This document shows positions 35,532-45,536 of a stretch of DNA of 64,000 nt, piece by piece (the first letter of the stretch is position 1; the number at the start of each line of letters is the position of its first letter). Made by a program: the position numbers and the translations under genes. The stretch spans positions 5,322,501 through 5,386,500 of the forward strand of contig NZ_AP019308.1 in the NCBI RefSeq assembly GCF_003945345.1, in the 5' to 3' direction. The stretch comes from Paenibacillus baekrokdamisoli (GTDB lineage Bacteria; Bacillota; Bacilli; Paenibacillales; Paenibacillaceae). The notes below the pieces were generated by a model, which was not told the DNA's origin, searched no databases, and saw only the letters and a list, made by a program, of their open reading frames with translations.

Positions 35532-36818
35532 ATGTCAACGGTAGTTGTAGTTGGAACGCAATGGGGAGACGAAGGCAAAGGAAAAATTACCGATTTTCTA
35601 GCGGATGGTGCAGATGTAGTAGCCCGTTACCAAGGTGGTAACAATGCTGGACATACCATTCTTATCGGCAACAAAAAGTACAAATTGACCATGATTCCTT
35701 CTGGAATATTCAATGAAAATAAAGTATGCGTCATCGGGAACGGAATGGTTATTAATCCATCTGCTTTGATCGACGAAATTAATTATATACATGAACATGG
35801 GTTCTCATCCGACAACTTAAAAATTAGCGACCGTGCGCATATCATTATGCCATATCATCTGGTACTTGATGGTCTTGAAGAAGAGCGCAAAGGCGACAAC
35901 AAAATAGGTACAACTCGTAAGGGGATTGGTCCTTGCTACATGGATAAAGCCGCTCGTAACGGTATCCGTGTTGCGGATTTGCTCGATGCGGAGGAGTTCG
36001 AAGGTAAGCTTCGCCGTCTTGTTGTTGAGAAGAACCAAGTCATTCAACAGGTATACGGCGGCGAGCCAATTGATTGCGATACGGTACTTACTGAATACCT
36101 AGGGTATGCAGAGAAGCTTCGCAAGTATGTAACGGACACATCTGTTGTGTTGAATGATGCGATTGATGGTGGGCAGAAGATTCTATTCGAAGGCGCTCAA
36201 GGCGTTATGCTTGATATTGACCAAGGTACGTACCCGTACGTAACATCGTCGAACCCAACAGCGGGCGGCGTATGTATCGGCTCTGGTGTTGGCCCGTCCA
36301 AGATTCAACAAGTAATCGGTGTAGCAAAAGCATACACGACACGTGTTGGTGACGGTCCATTCCCAACTGAGCTTAACAATGAAACGGGTGACTGGATTCG
36401 TGAACGTGGTCATGAGTATGGAACGGTTACAGGCCGTCCACGTCGTGTGGGCTGGTTCGACACCGTGGTTGTCCGTCATGCGCGCCGCGTAAGCGGAATT
36501 ACTGGCTTGTCGTTGAATTCGCTAGACGTGCTGTCAGGTCTTGAAACGGTTAAGATTTGCACAGGTTATAAGCTGCGCGGCGAAGTAATTGAGCATTATC
36601 CAGCAAGCCTGAAGCTTATCTCTGAGTGTGAAGCTGTTTATGAAGAGATGCCAGGCTGGAGCGAGGATATTACAGATGTAAAAACATTGGAGGAGCTACC
36701 AGTCAATACACGTCGTTACGTTGAACGTGTATCGGAGCTTACTGGTATCCCGATCGCAATCTTCTCGGTTGGTCGTAACCGGGAGCAAACGAATCAGGTT
36801 CTACCAATCTACATCTAG
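35532..36818 (+). CDS. purA: Adenylosuccinate synthetase
   Basis: The 428-residue enzyme converts IMP, aspartate and GTP to adenylosuccinate, the first step to AMP. It opens STVVVVGTQWGDEGKGK with the GTP-binding loop and catalytic Asp; NNAGHT, GTTRKGIGP and VGDGPFPTEL follow. The frame extends to 35484, but ATG 35532 matches the family start and has GGGGG upstream. The PurBox pair predicts repression by PurR when purines are plentiful. Confidence 0.98.
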   Translation: MSTVVVVGTQWGDEGKGKITDFLADGADVVARYQGGNNAGHTILIGNKKYKLTMIPSGIFNENKVCVIGNGMVINPSALIDEINYIHEHGFSSDNLKISDRAHIIMPYHLVLDGLEEERKGDNKIGTTRKGIGPCYMDKAARNGIRVADLLDAEEFEGKLRRLVVEKNQVIQQVYGGEPIDCDTVLTEYLGYAEKLRKYVTDTSVVLNDAIDGGQKILFEGAQGVMLDIDQGTYPYVTSSNPTAGGVCIGSGVGPSKIQQVIGVAKAYTTRVGDGPFPTELNNETGDWIRERGHEYGTVTGRPRRVGWFDTVVVRHARRVSGITGLSLNSLDVLSGLETVKICTGYKLRGEVIEHYPASLKLISECEAVYEEMPGWSEDITDVKTLEELPVNTRRYVERVSELTGIPIAIFSVGRNREQTNQVLPIYI

Positions 36819-36850
36819 TTCTAATGCATAGATTTGGGTAAGGAATGAGT

Positions 36851-36883
36851 AGAGGGCAGCTGTTTATCGCTGCCCTCTTTTTG
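36851..36883 (+). terminator. Terminator after purA
   Basis: AGAGGGCAGC (36851-36860) and GCTGCCCTCT (36869-36878) form a perfect 10-bp stem followed by T. Confidence 0.9.
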
Positions 36884-37026
36884 TGCTTTTTGTATTGATT
36901 TCACAAACAATGAATGCTTCCCCCACTGACTGCCCATAATAAGAAGTATGGGCTAAAAGTAGTTACGATAAATGGCAATCTACTCATGAGTTAAAAGAGA
37001 AGATAGGTCAGTGGAGGATGATAGTG

Positions 37027-37761
37027 ATGTGGAAAATGACAGGGTGGCTGGTGAAGACGGTTGCGGCAGGATTGATTATTAGTTTTTTGTCGATTTGGAC
37101 GACAGGCTATATTGTGAATAGTTATGTAGAGACACTGCTGGGGCAGTTTAATATACCGCTGGATAAGAAGCCGTTTGCATTGGATGGTGTGTGGGGCAGC
37201 ATGTGGGGAGCTAATCCTACATTAAAGTCGGATAGTGCCTCGGCAACAGATGGGAAAGCATCGACGGATAAGAAAGATGCTCAGAAGAGTGGAGACGGGG
37301 CAAGTAGCGGAACGGAATCACCTCTTGCTATAGATGCATTTAGTTCTAATCCATCAGGATCACTGAGTGATATTGGTGGCGGTTCGGGACCAAAGGGGAA
37401 TAGCGGCTCTTCTGCGGGTTCAAGCGGAACAGGCAGCTCTAGCGACAATGGAAGTGCAAAGAGCGATGGGACGGAAGGCTCACATTCGACAAGCGACAGC
37501 GGAGCGGGAGAAGCGTTGAAGGATGGCGTGGCTATGACGACAGATCAGCTTAATGAAGCGAAAAGCCGATTAAGTGATGCGGATAAAGATCAGCTCTTCA
37601 ACGTCATGAAGAAACTCCCGCAAACCGCATGGCAGCAAATATCAAGCTTGATGGAGGGTGGACTGACTGCGGATGAGATGACGCAGGTCCAGCAGCTCAT
37701 TGCACAGCATTTGGACCGTGATGAGTATGATAGTATGATGAAGATTCTGAAGAAATATTAA
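37027..37761 (+). CDS. Membrane-anchored protein with low-complexity linker, unknown function
   Basis: I do not recognise this 244-residue protein. It has one N-terminal membrane segment (about residues 5-28), a Ser/Gly/Asp-rich low-complexity region (about 65-165), and a predicted helical C-terminal part (170-244) with LSDADKDQLFNVMKKLPQTAWQ and a KILKKY end. The layout suggests a surface-exposed helical domain on a flexible tether. ATG 37027 follows GTGGAGG by nine bases; ATG 37018 is also in frame. It lies between purA and the M23 peptidase next to the wal operon. Confidence 0.75.
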   Translation: MWKMTGWLVKTVAAGLIISFLSIWTTGYIVNSYVETLLGQFNIPLDKKPFALDGVWGSMWGANPTLKSDSASATDGKASTDKKDAQKSGDGASSGTESPLAIDAFSSNPSGSLSDIGGGSGPKGNSGSSAGSSGTGSSSDNGSAKSDGTEGSHSTSDSGAGEALKDGVAMTTDQLNEAKSRLSDADKDQLFNVMKKLPQTAWQQISSLMEGGLTADEMTQVQQLIAQHLDRDEYDSMMKILKKY

Positions 37762-37891
37762 TCTTTTGTAGAAGGGCGATTTGTTGATCCTGAAAGTAGC
37801 GTATGTTACAGTATTATTCGAGCCAATATTTGTGATTTTGTAGGTCGAATAACATCAAACCGTTGTAACAGAACGCGAAAAGGAGACAATC

Positions 37892-39439
37892 ATGCCCTTT
37901 TTTACGGACAAGGGTCGGATTAGGAAGGTTTGGCATTCCATACGGAACACCTTTCAAAGAGACCGATCGCAACAAGCTGCATCCAGAACTGAACACAAGA
38001 AGAACGACAATGTGACACCACGTTGGGTACATAAGAAGCCGATCACATTAGCAATTGGTGCAATTGCTGCGCTAGTCATCGTCGGATTCAGCGGCAATCA
38101 ATACGTGAAGGCACATGCCGTCGATTTTGTTCAAGTATATATGAACGGTAATCTTGTCGGTGAAGTGGCCTCCCAAGACCAGGTTAACCAGCTTATTAGT
38201 CGCAAACAATCCGAATTGAAGAAGAACAATCCCAATATCACGATGGTACTCGAAACGGGAACGCTCAAATTCGAGCATAAGAGCGCTTACAAAGCGAAGC
38301 CTGCCAGCTCAGAGACGCTGCAGAAGCTTGAAGGTTTGTTTAGTGCTCATGCCAAAGGTGTTGAGCTGGTTGTAAATGGCAAGGCTATTGGCATCGTTAA
38401 GGACCAAGCGACCGCAGATGCGATTCTTAAGCGGGTCAAGGGTAAATATGCGCCTCAAACCGTGGCCAAGAAGCAAGCAATAGAGGTTACAGCACTTGCC
38501 TTCTCAAGCAGATCAGTCGCAGCAAACTCGAATCCGACGAGGTCAGCACTTAAGTCAGTTAACTTCCTTGAGAAGGTAACGACTGACGTCAAAGATGTAC
38601 AACCCACCGATATTTTGAATGCTGATCAGGTATATTTAATGTTAGTCAAAGGTACGGTCAAGGCGACGAAGTATACGGTGCAGGAAGGCGACTGTGTAGG
38701 CTGCATCGCTCATAAATTCAACATTTCCAAACAAGTGATCTACGATAGAAACCCATGGATTCAGGATGATATGATTAAAGTGGGTGATGAGCTTGATCTG
38801 ACCGTACTTAAGCCGCAGGTCACCGTACAAACGATTGAGAACGTGACAGAAACCGTCTCGATCGAGCCGATTACGGTCATTCAGAAGAACAGCAATATGC
38901 GTGCTGGTGAGCAAAAGCTTATACGGCAAGGTCAAAGTGGTAAGAAGAAGGTTGTATATAGACAGGTCAAGCAGAACGGCTATCTGATGAGCGAAGAACT
39001 GATTGGCGAGCAAGTGCTGGAGAGCACCGTCCCTGCTATAATTATGAAGGGAACAAAGGTGATTCTTGGTGAAGGCTCAGGCAACTTCGCATGGCCTGTA
39101 TCTGGCGCGAGACTTACAAGCGGCTTTGGCCAACGATGGGGCAGGATGCATAAAGGTGTCGACCTCGTAGGAAACAGCAGCATTTTGGCCGCTGATAACG
39201 GTGTTGTCTCATTCGCAGGCACCAAGAATGGATTGGGTAACTGTATAATAATTAACCATAAAAACGGATATGAAACCACATATGGCCATTTGAGTAAAAT
39301 TTCTGTTAGTGAAGGGCAGGTTGTAGAAAAAGGAGACAAAATCGGTGTTATGGGAAATACCGGACACTCCTTCGGTACACATCTCCACTTTGAGGTTCAT
39401 AAGAACGGTGAACTGCAGAATCCGTTGAAATATTTATAA
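37892..39439 (+). CDS. M23 family cell wall endopeptidase with LysM and G5 regions
   Basis: The 515-residue protein has a cytoplasmic tail (1-48), one membrane segment (about 49-70), an extracellular region with a LysM-like repeat (YTVQEGDCVGCIAHKFNIS, about 265-310), a G5-like domain (315-395) and a C-terminal M23 peptidase. The zinc site is HKGVDL plus HLHFE, both intact, so it should cut peptidoglycan cross-bridges. The LysM-like repeat contains an unusual Cys-Val-Gly-Cys. It stands directly before walR, whose system controls such hydrolases. Confidence 0.93.
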   Translation: MPFFTDKGRIRKVWHSIRNTFQRDRSQQAASRTEHKKNDNVTPRWVHKKPITLAIGAIAALVIVGFSGNQYVKAHAVDFVQVYMNGNLVGEVASQDQVNQLISRKQSELKKNNPNITMVLETGTLKFEHKSAYKAKPASSETLQKLEGLFSAHAKGVELVVNGKAIGIVKDQATADAILKRVKGKYAPQTVAKKQAIEVTALAFSSRSVAANSNPTRSALKSVNFLEKVTTDVKDVQPTDILNADQVYLMLVKGTVKATKYTVQEGDCVGCIAHKFNISKQVIYDRNPWIQDDMIKVGDELDLTVLKPQVTVQTIENVTETVSIEPITVIQKNSNMRAGEQKLIRQGQSGKKKVVYRQVKQNGYLMSEELIGEQVLESTVPAIIMKGTKVILGEGSGNFAWPVSGARLTSGFGQRWGRMHKGVDLVGNSSILAADNGVVSFAGTKNGLGNCIIINHKNGYETTYGHLSKISVSEGQVVEKGDKIGVMGNTGHSFGTHLHFEVHKNGELQNPLKYL

Positions 39440-39448
39440 GGAACAGGG

Positions 39449-39490
39449 AGCACTGCTCAGCCTAATAGGCTGTGGCGGTGCTTCTTTGCT
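39449..39490 (+). terminator. Probable terminator after the M23 gene
   Basis: AGCAC...CAGCC (39449-39462) folds with GGCTG...GTGCT (39468-39482) with internal mismatches around TAATA, followed by TCTTTG. The remaining gap to walR shows no other feature. Confidence 0.6.
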
Positions 39491-39661
39491 TCCATCCTAT
39501 GGATCATCACGTTCTCACAACCTCCTCAAGATGAGGGAACTTTCATTGGGAACAAAGACATATCCTATGGTAGAATAGAAGGAGATTTGTCAGAGCTCAA
39601 TGAGCTCTCCAAAGTGATGCTATAGGATGAATAAGATGTACAAGCGGCGACGGGCGGTGTA

Positions 39662-40411
39662 ATGATGCACGGAAAAATATTAGTCGTGGACGATGAACAA
39701 CCGATTGCGGATATTATAAAGTTTAATTTGGAAAAGGAAGGCTATCAGGTTATCTGTGCCTTCGATGGCGGTGAAGCGGTTCGACTCGCATTTGAAGAGC
39801 TGCCGGATTTGATTCTGCTTGATCTTATGCTCCCGGTCAAGGATGGGATGGATGTGTGCCGCGAGGTGAGAGCCCGCTTGCAGACGCCGATTATTATGCT
39901 TACAGCCAAGGACACAGAGCTCGATAAGGTGCTTGGCCTTGAGCTTGGGGCAGATGACTATGTGACCAAGCCGTTCAGCACACGGGAGCTGCTTGCCCGG
40001 GTAAAAGCGCATTTGCGCCGCCAGAAGGCGGAATCTGCAAGTGCTGCAGCAGTTGGGGCAGGTGCGACAGCGACGGAGGACAAGCAGGGACTTGGGATCT
40101 TTAATCTTTTTATCGATACGGATATGTATGTGGTCTATAAAGACAATGAGCCGCTTGATCTAACGCACCGTGAGTATGAGCTTGTGTACTATCTGGCCCG
40201 TAATTGCGGCAAGGTGATGACACGGGAGCATCTGCTGCAGGCGGTATGGGGCTTTGAATATTTCGGAGATGTTCGAACCGTAGATGTTACGATTCGCAGG
40301 CTGCGGGAAAAGATTGAGGATGATCCTAGCAGGCCCGAGTATATTCTTACAAGGCGCGGCCTTGGTTATTTGATGCGTAATCCCAAATCTGGAGGCTTCA
40401 GCTACGGATGA
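39662..40411 (+). CDS. walR: Response regulator WalR
   Basis: The 249-residue OmpR-type regulator controls autolysin and wall genes and is usually essential. The receiver has DDEQPIAD and phospho-Asp in LILLDLMLPVKDG, with Lys in DYVTKPF; a short Ala-rich linker leads to the winged helix (LTHREYELVYYLARNCG, DVTIRRLREKIE). ATG 39662 or 39665. It overlaps walK by ATGA. Confidence 0.96.
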   Translation: MMHGKILVVDDEQPIADIIKFNLEKEGYQVICAFDGGEAVRLAFEELPDLILLDLMLPVKDGMDVCREVRARLQTPIIMLTAKDTELDKVLGLELGADDYVTKPFSTRELLARVKAHLRRQKAESASAAAVGAGATATEDKQGLGIFNLFIDTDMYVVYKDNEPLDLTHREYELVYYLARNCGKVMTREHLLQAVWGFEYFGDVRTVDVTIRRLREKIEDDPSRPEYILTRRGLGYLMRNPKSGGFSYG

Positions 40412-42240
40412 ACGGTATACGGTTCTTTCGCACGATTCAAGTAAAGCTAATCATTATTTATGTGCTGCTTATTCTCATCGCTATGCAGCTGATTGGTGTT
40501 TACTTTATTAGTACGATGAAGACTTCGCTTACGTCAACGTTCACGAATAATATGAATGAACAGGCGAACCTAATATCCGCTATCGCTGCACAGACCTTAT
40601 CCAATAAGCCGGATAAGACAGGAGCATCAAGCGAACAATCGACAGAAGAGTATTTGAGCATGCTGGTTAGCAACTTATTCAGTATCAATGAAGCGGAGAT
40701 TCAGGTGCTTGATTCGAGCGGGAAGGTAATGGCTACTTCTCAGCAGTCCCACCAATCCTATATCGGGAAGAAGAATACGGCGCTCGCCGTGAGCCGTGCG
40801 CTTCAAGGCATTCCGAATAATGAGCAGGAAGTTATCGATGAGGACGGAGTGCGCAAGAAGATCATTGCCAAGCCTGTCGTGTTCAGTAAGAAAATCGTGG
40901 GAGCCGTCTATATGGTTGCTTCTATGAAGGAGCTTTATCAGACTGTCGATCGAATTAACCGGATCTTCATGTCCGGTATGCTTATTGCGCTCGGATTGAC
41001 CGGCGTACTGGGTGTACTGTTGGCACATACGATTACGAACCCGATTAAAGGCTTGACCCGTCAAGCGGCAGCCGTTGCAGAAGGAAGATTTGATCAGCAG
41101 GTCCCTGTCTTGGGTAATGACGAAATCGGCCGGCTCAGCGAAGTGTTTAATGATATGACGATACGGCTGCGCGATGCGCTCTCAGCTAATGAGGAAGAGA
41201 AGGAGAAAATAACTTCTATTCTTGCCAACATGAGTGATGGTGTCGTTGCAGCAGATGAACGTGGCGTTGTCATGATTACGAATCGTCGCGCTCAGCAGAT
41301 GCTGCGCGTAGAAGAGTGCGGGGGCATTCATCTGACCGAGCTATTCAGTATGGCAGATGATCAGCTCTCGGCGTTAATGAACGGGTATGAGTCCTCGGCG
41401 GTTATTCATCATGTGCGTTCTGATGGTGAAGAGGATGAGCTGATGCGCGTGACGTTCACGCCGATTCATAAGCGGGATAAAGGGATATCCGGGACGATTG
41501 CAGTGCTGCAGGATGTCACAGAGCAAGAACGTCTGGAGCAGTCACGTCGAGAATTCGTTGCGAATGTATCGCATGAGCTGCGTACGCCGCTGACGACAAT
41601 TAAGAGTTATGCGGAGGCACTCAATGATGGAGCGCTGGATGAGCGAGAGCTGGGTCAGCGTTTCGTAGGCGTCATCCGTAACGAGACGGAGCGAATGATA
41701 CGGCTTGTTACGGACCTGCTGCACTTGTCCCGATTGGATTCCAATCAAGCGACCTTGCGCCGGCAGCAGACGAATGTTCCCGAGATGCTGGAGGAAGTGG
41801 CGGATCGCTTCTCCTTCCAGATGCGCAAGAAGGCCATTCGAGCAGGCGTTCGTGTTGAGGATGGGATCACGTCCATATGGCTGGATCGTGACCAAATTGA
41901 TCAGGTACTTGATAATCTCGTCTCCAATGCGATTAAGTATACGCTGGATGGTGGTCGAATTGAGATTATGGCTCGTAAGACAGATGCTAACAACATTGCG
42001 ATTAGCGTCAGGGATACGGGAATTGGAATTCCGAAGAAGGATCTAAGTCGCATCTTCGATCGGTTCTACCGTGTAGATAAAGCTCGTTCACGTAATATGG
42101 GAGGAACAGGCTTAGGTCTATCTATTGCCCGGGAAATTGTTAAGGCACATGGAGGTACTATTGCACTTGACTCCGAATTAAACGAAGGCACCACTGTAAC
42201 CGTTATGCTCCCTATTCAAGCGGGAGGTGAGTCCGCATAA
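40408..42240 (+). CDS. walK: Sensor histidine kinase WalK
   Basis: The 610-residue kinase has two membrane segments (about 10-33 and 185-205) around an extracellular sensor domain, then HAMP (ITNPIKGLTRQAAAVAEG), PAS (about 265-370), HisKA with the phospho-His in VSHELRTPLT, and the ATPase with N, G1 and G2 boxes (DNLVSNAIKYT, DTGIGIP, GGTGLGLSI). The sensor loop has the length seen in Bacillus WalK. It overlaps walR and walH. Confidence 0.96.
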   Translation: MNGIRFFRTIQVKLIIIYVLLILIAMQLIGVYFISTMKTSLTSTFTNNMNEQANLISAIAAQTLSNKPDKTGASSEQSTEEYLSMLVSNLFSINEAEIQVLDSSGKVMATSQQSHQSYIGKKNTALAVSRALQGIPNNEQEVIDEDGVRKKIIAKPVVFSKKIVGAVYMVASMKELYQTVDRINRIFMSGMLIALGLTGVLGVLLAHTITNPIKGLTRQAAAVAEGRFDQQVPVLGNDEIGRLSEVFNDMTIRLRDALSANEEEKEKITSILANMSDGVVAADERGVVMITNRRAQQMLRVEECGGIHLTELFSMADDQLSALMNGYESSAVIHHVRSDGEEDELMRVTFTPIHKRDKGISGTIAVLQDVTEQERLEQSRREFVANVSHELRTPLTTIKSYAEALNDGALDERELGQRFVGVIRNETERMIRLVTDLLHLSRLDSNQATLRRQQTNVPEMLEEVADRFSFQMRKKAIRAGVRVEDGITSIWLDRDQIDQVLDNLVSNAIKYTLDGGRIEIMARKTDANNIAISVRDTGIGIPKKDLSRIFDRFYRVDKARSRNMGGTGLGLSIAREIVKAHGGTIALDSELNEGTTVTVMLPIQAGGESA

Positions 42241-43652
42241 TGGAAAAGCTGAAGACTGGCCTATTAGCAGCACTTGTCATTCTTAGTCTCGTTCAAAGCT
42301 ATTTGCTCGCTTACAGCATGCCTGGTCTTGGGGCTACGATTTCCTCGGCGCAGGATTTAATCAATCCTGGAGAGCCGATCGGCCAAGAGGAGAAAGTAGA
42401 GAACGTGATTTTCCCTGAGGATATGGTTCTGCATCTCGGTAAAGGGAAGCACACGGTGCTCTATCCTGCAACGAACTTCTATAATCTGATCTATGGCAAA
42501 ATTCAGAGCCGTGAGTTCAAGGGCTTCCAGCGGAACTCCTTATCGATTGTGGATTGGAATGCGGTTCGTAATAATGATCTTGGCGTTGAGCTTCGCTTCG
42601 GACAAGGCGTTCCGGCTGAGCTGTTAAGCAAGGCGCTGAAGCTTGAAGGCGCTCAGTTGATGCAAGATGATGTGATAAGCCGAATCTGGATCTTCAAGAA
42701 TAGTGATCATGACGAGGTTCGCACCTATTTCTTCAGTAATGACGGAATAACCATCTATGAATCTGTTCGCGCAGATCTTACAGCTCAGGATGTACAGATG
42801 TATGTCGGCTATGGAGAATTTCAAGTGCAGTATCAGCTTGTTGGTGATGATATATATCTGCCTCTTGGTCCCGTTGAGGGCCTCCAGTCTACGGTTGGTT
42901 ATGCTTTGTATTCGCCCGATCAGATGCAGCATAACTTGTTCTTTGATCCTGGTGTGACGCGAACGATTAGCGACCGCAGTGGGTCGCAGATCTACACGGA
43001 TGGCAAACGAGGTCTGCAAATCGAGCAGAATGGGAAGTGGATGAGTTACACGGATCCCGTTGCGGGTCAGGGGCTTAAGGATAACGAGATCGAGAATGTG
43101 TATGCTGCGATCTCTTTCATCAACCAGCATGGCGGATGGGACGGATTACATCGGTTTATTCATTTTGACACTCTTGAAGATAGTCAAATGGTACGATTCC
43201 AGCAGTATTATGGCTCGTATCCCCTCGTGTCGATACAGTCGTTCATGTTCGGACAGATGAAGCTGAGGCTGCAGCAGGGAGTCGTGTCCGAGTATGAACG
43301 TTCCCTCCTTACGCTTCAGAACAGGGCGGAGTCCAAGGAAATTCTTTGGCTGCCTGGCGGCGATCTGCTGAAGAAGACGTTCAATAATTATGCGCGTCGA
43401 AGTGAAGTGACAGCTGTGTATCCGGCTTTACTTGTTGCACCTGCTGATAAGAATAGGTTGAAGCTGAAGCCTATATGGGCGGTTCGTCTGCGAGATGGGT
43501 CGCAGGAGATGCTGCTTGAGGCAATGCCCAATGGGATGAAGCCGCAGGCTGGTGATCCAGGCGGGGCAGCAATTGCGAGTGGTACGAGTAACAGTGTGAC
43601 GAAATCGGTGAATGATGCTGCAAAGGTGAGCGGCACCAAGGTGAAATCGTAG
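42240..43652 (+). CDS. walH: WalRK regulatory protein WalH (YycH)
   Basis: The 470-residue protein has one N-terminal membrane segment and a large extracellular part with the YycH pattern (VENVIFPEDMVLHLG, YNLIYGKIQSREFKG, DGITIYESVRAD). Family knowledge: WalH and WalI bind WalK in the membrane and tune its activity. The ATG shares its A with the walK stop codon (TAATG). Confidence 0.92.
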   Translation: MEKLKTGLLAALVILSLVQSYLLAYSMPGLGATISSAQDLINPGEPIGQEEKVENVIFPEDMVLHLGKGKHTVLYPATNFYNLIYGKIQSREFKGFQRNSLSIVDWNAVRNNDLGVELRFGQGVPAELLSKALKLEGAQLMQDDVISRIWIFKNSDHDEVRTYFFSNDGITIYESVRADLTAQDVQMYVGYGEFQVQYQLVGDDIYLPLGPVEGLQSTVGYALYSPDQMQHNLFFDPGVTRTISDRSGSQIYTDGKRGLQIEQNGKWMSYTDPVAGQGLKDNEIENVYAAISFINQHGGWDGLHRFIHFDTLEDSQMVRFQQYYGSYPLVSIQSFMFGQMKLRLQQGVVSEYERSLLTLQNRAESKEILWLPGGDLLKKTFNNYARRSEVTAVYPALLVAPADKNRLKLKPIWAVRLRDGSQEMLLEAMPNGMKPQAGDPGGAAIASGTSNSVTKSVNDAAKVSGTKVKS

Positions 43653-43671
43653 ATGTTGAGGGGATGAACGG

Positions 43672-44439
43672 GTGGACTGGGGCAGAGCGAAGAGTGTGCT
43701 GATTTTTTCTTTCTTACTGCTGAATCTTCTGCTTGGCTATCAGCTCTGGTCCAGCATCCGTGAAGGACTGAGCACAAGCGGAGATATGAATGATCTGCCG
43801 GTAGATACGATTAGATTGATGCAGGATAAAGGGATCAAGCTGGCACCGGGTACGAGCATTCCTTCGGAGACACCGGAGCTTGGTGATCTAACTTTTCGGT
43901 CGAAGACGAAGCTTGGTCAAGGTGAGATTATTAAGCTGAAGCAGCCGGTAGAGACGAAAATCGTCTTCAATGCGGGTGAATTGCTAGCAGGCTTGAGTGC
44001 TGTTATTCCTGATCTAAATCTGTATGCATTCGACTCTGCTTATGTTCCTGATCTAAGCAAGTTTAAGCTTGATGCCGCTTATGAAGGGGTGTACATTCTC
44101 TATCGAACGAACAAGCAGAAGCCCATCTTTGATGTGAAGCTGGAGCTGTATTATAACAATCAGAAGATTGTTGCTTATCGGCAGGATGTGATCGAGTTTG
44201 TCAATTCACAGGGTTCGCCGTTACAGTCTGTGCTCCCGTCAGTAAGTATTTTGCAACGACTGGTTGAGGGGCAGTATCTGAAGAACGGTGCTATTATTAA
44301 AGATATTAAGCTTGGGTATCATGGGCCCAATTTTGCTAATTCAGAGACGCAGGTGTCTGCTCCTTCTTGGCGTGTCATGCTCGAGGATGGCGGTATTTAT
44401 TACGTAAATGCGATCAGCGGAGAAGTCGTGACAGAGTAA
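43672..44439 (+). CDS. walI: WalRK regulatory protein WalI (YycI)
   Basis: The 255-residue single-pass protein opens VDWGRAKSVLIFSFLLLNLLLGYQLW in its anchor and ends with the YycI part LGYHGPNFANSETQVSAPSWRVMLEDG in two blocks. It acts with WalH on WalK. Start GTG 43672 has GAGGGG upstream. It follows walH by 19 bases. Confidence 0.92.
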   Translation: MDWGRAKSVLIFSFLLLNLLLGYQLWSSIREGLSTSGDMNDLPVDTIRLMQDKGIKLAPGTSIPSETPELGDLTFRSKTKLGQGEIIKLKQPVETKIVFNAGELLAGLSAVIPDLNLYAFDSAYVPDLSKFKLDAAYEGVYILYRTNKQKPIFDVKLELYYNNQKIVAYRQDVIEFVNSQGSPLQSVLPSVSILQRLVEGQYLKNGAIIKDIKLGYHGPNFANSETQVSAPSWRVMLEDGGIYYVNAISGEVVTE

Positions 44440-44460
44440 GTTGGAGTGTTCGTGTAGGAA

Positions 44461-44500
44461 AGATACTGATTCACCCTTATGGGAGGGGGAATCAGTATCT
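44461..44500 (+). terminator. Hairpin between walI and walJ
   Basis: AGATACTGATTC (44461-44472) and GAATCAGTATCT (44489-44500) form a perfect 12-bp stem followed by TCTT. It may partly end the walRKHI transcript before walJ. Confidence 0.65.
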
Positions 44501-44536
44501 TCTTACGGGCAGGGGAAAGGACAGGTTTGAAGGAAC

Positions 44537-45343
44537 ATGGGACTGCGATTTACGGTATTAGCCAGTGGGTCGACGGGGAATGCGACGATCGTGCAGAGTG
44601 ATAGCGCGACGGTACTGGTAGATGTAGGGTTAAGCGCGAAGAAACTTGAAGAGCTCATGCGCGAACGAGGAGTGGCAGGCCATCATGTGGATGCCATCGT
44701 CGTTACGCATGAGCATTCGGATCATATTAAAGGCTTAGGAGCCTTTGCACGGAAGTTCGATCTGCCGATCTATGCGAATGAAGCCACGTGGGGCGCACTT
44801 GAACGTCATGTCGGGACAATCGCTCCAGAGAAGCGGGTCATCATGGAGACCGGTGAGGAGCTTACGTTTGGCTCACTGCGGACAACCTCTTATGCGATCT
44901 CGCATGATGCGGCTGAGCCGGTTGGGTATGTTTTCGACGAAGATGGCGTGAAGCTTAGCTTGGCTACCGATCTTGGTTATGTAAGCGATAAGGTAAGGCG
45001 GATGATTGAGGATTCGGATGTCCTTGTACTGGAGTCCAATCATGATGTAGAGATGCTGCGTATGGGACGGTATCCATGGAATATTAAGCGGCGGATACTG
45101 AGCGACATCGGGCATTTATCTAATGAAGCGGCAGGCGAAGCGTTATGCCAGCTGCTGACGGATCGCACGAAGCGAGTCTATCTGGCTCATTTGAGCCTTG
45201 ATCATAATCAAATGGATTTGGCCAAGCTTACGGTGAATAGCATATTAGAGAGCAACGGATTTTTCTTTAAAAAGGACGAGTTTCCACTAAGGGAGACTTA
45301 TCATGATCGGCCTACCCCATGGGATGAAGTGAAGCGACGATAA
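44537..45343 (+). CDS. walJ: Metallo-beta-lactamase-fold exonuclease WalJ (YycJ)
   Basis: The 268-residue protein has the MBL zinc motif VVTHEHSDHIKGL, the opening GLRFTVLASGSTGNA and later DLGYVSD and LSLDHNQMDL. Family knowledge: YycJ/WalJ is a DNA exonuclease linked to mismatch repair and to coordination of replication with division. Its 3' end overlaps a convergent small gene by 32 bases. Confidence 0.94.
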   Translation: MGLRFTVLASGSTGNATIVQSDSATVLVDVGLSAKKLEELMRERGVAGHHVDAIVVTHEHSDHIKGLGAFARKFDLPIYANEATWGALERHVGTIAPEKRVIMETGEELTFGSLRTTSYAISHDAAEPVGYVFDEDGVKLSLATDLGYVSDKVRRMIEDSDVLVLESNHDVEMLRMGRYPWNIKRRILSDIGHLSNEAAGEALCQLLTDRTKRVYLAHLSLDHNQMDLAKLTVNSILESNGFFFKKDEFPLRETYHDRPTPWDEVKRR

Positions 45344-45536
45344 GGTCATCGAGCTCCGTATCGAGTGCAGCGGTTTTCAACTCTAGCTCTTGACGGGTAA
45401 TAAGACCTTTATCAATCAGCAGCTCCGTGACTGCACTTAAGGTCAGCAGGATACGATAGTGATCCTCCTTAAGATCGGCTAGCTTAGCTACAAGATTCAA
45501 ATGATCACGTACAGAGGATGCTTGTTGAGACATCAT
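45312..45536 (-). CDS. Small conserved-looking protein, unknown function
   Basis: The 74-residue protein has no domain I recognise. It is helical and charged (VRDHLNLVAKLADLKEDHYRILLTL in two helices, LLIDKGLITRQELELKTAALD). A good AAAGGAGCG site precedes ATG 45536 (or 45533), which supports a real gene. It points towards walJ and overlaps its last 32 bases. Confidence 0.65.
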   Translation of the reverse strand: MMSQQASSVRDHLNLVAKLADLKEDHYRILLTLSAVTELLIDKGLITRQELELKTAALDTELDDLIVASLHPMG

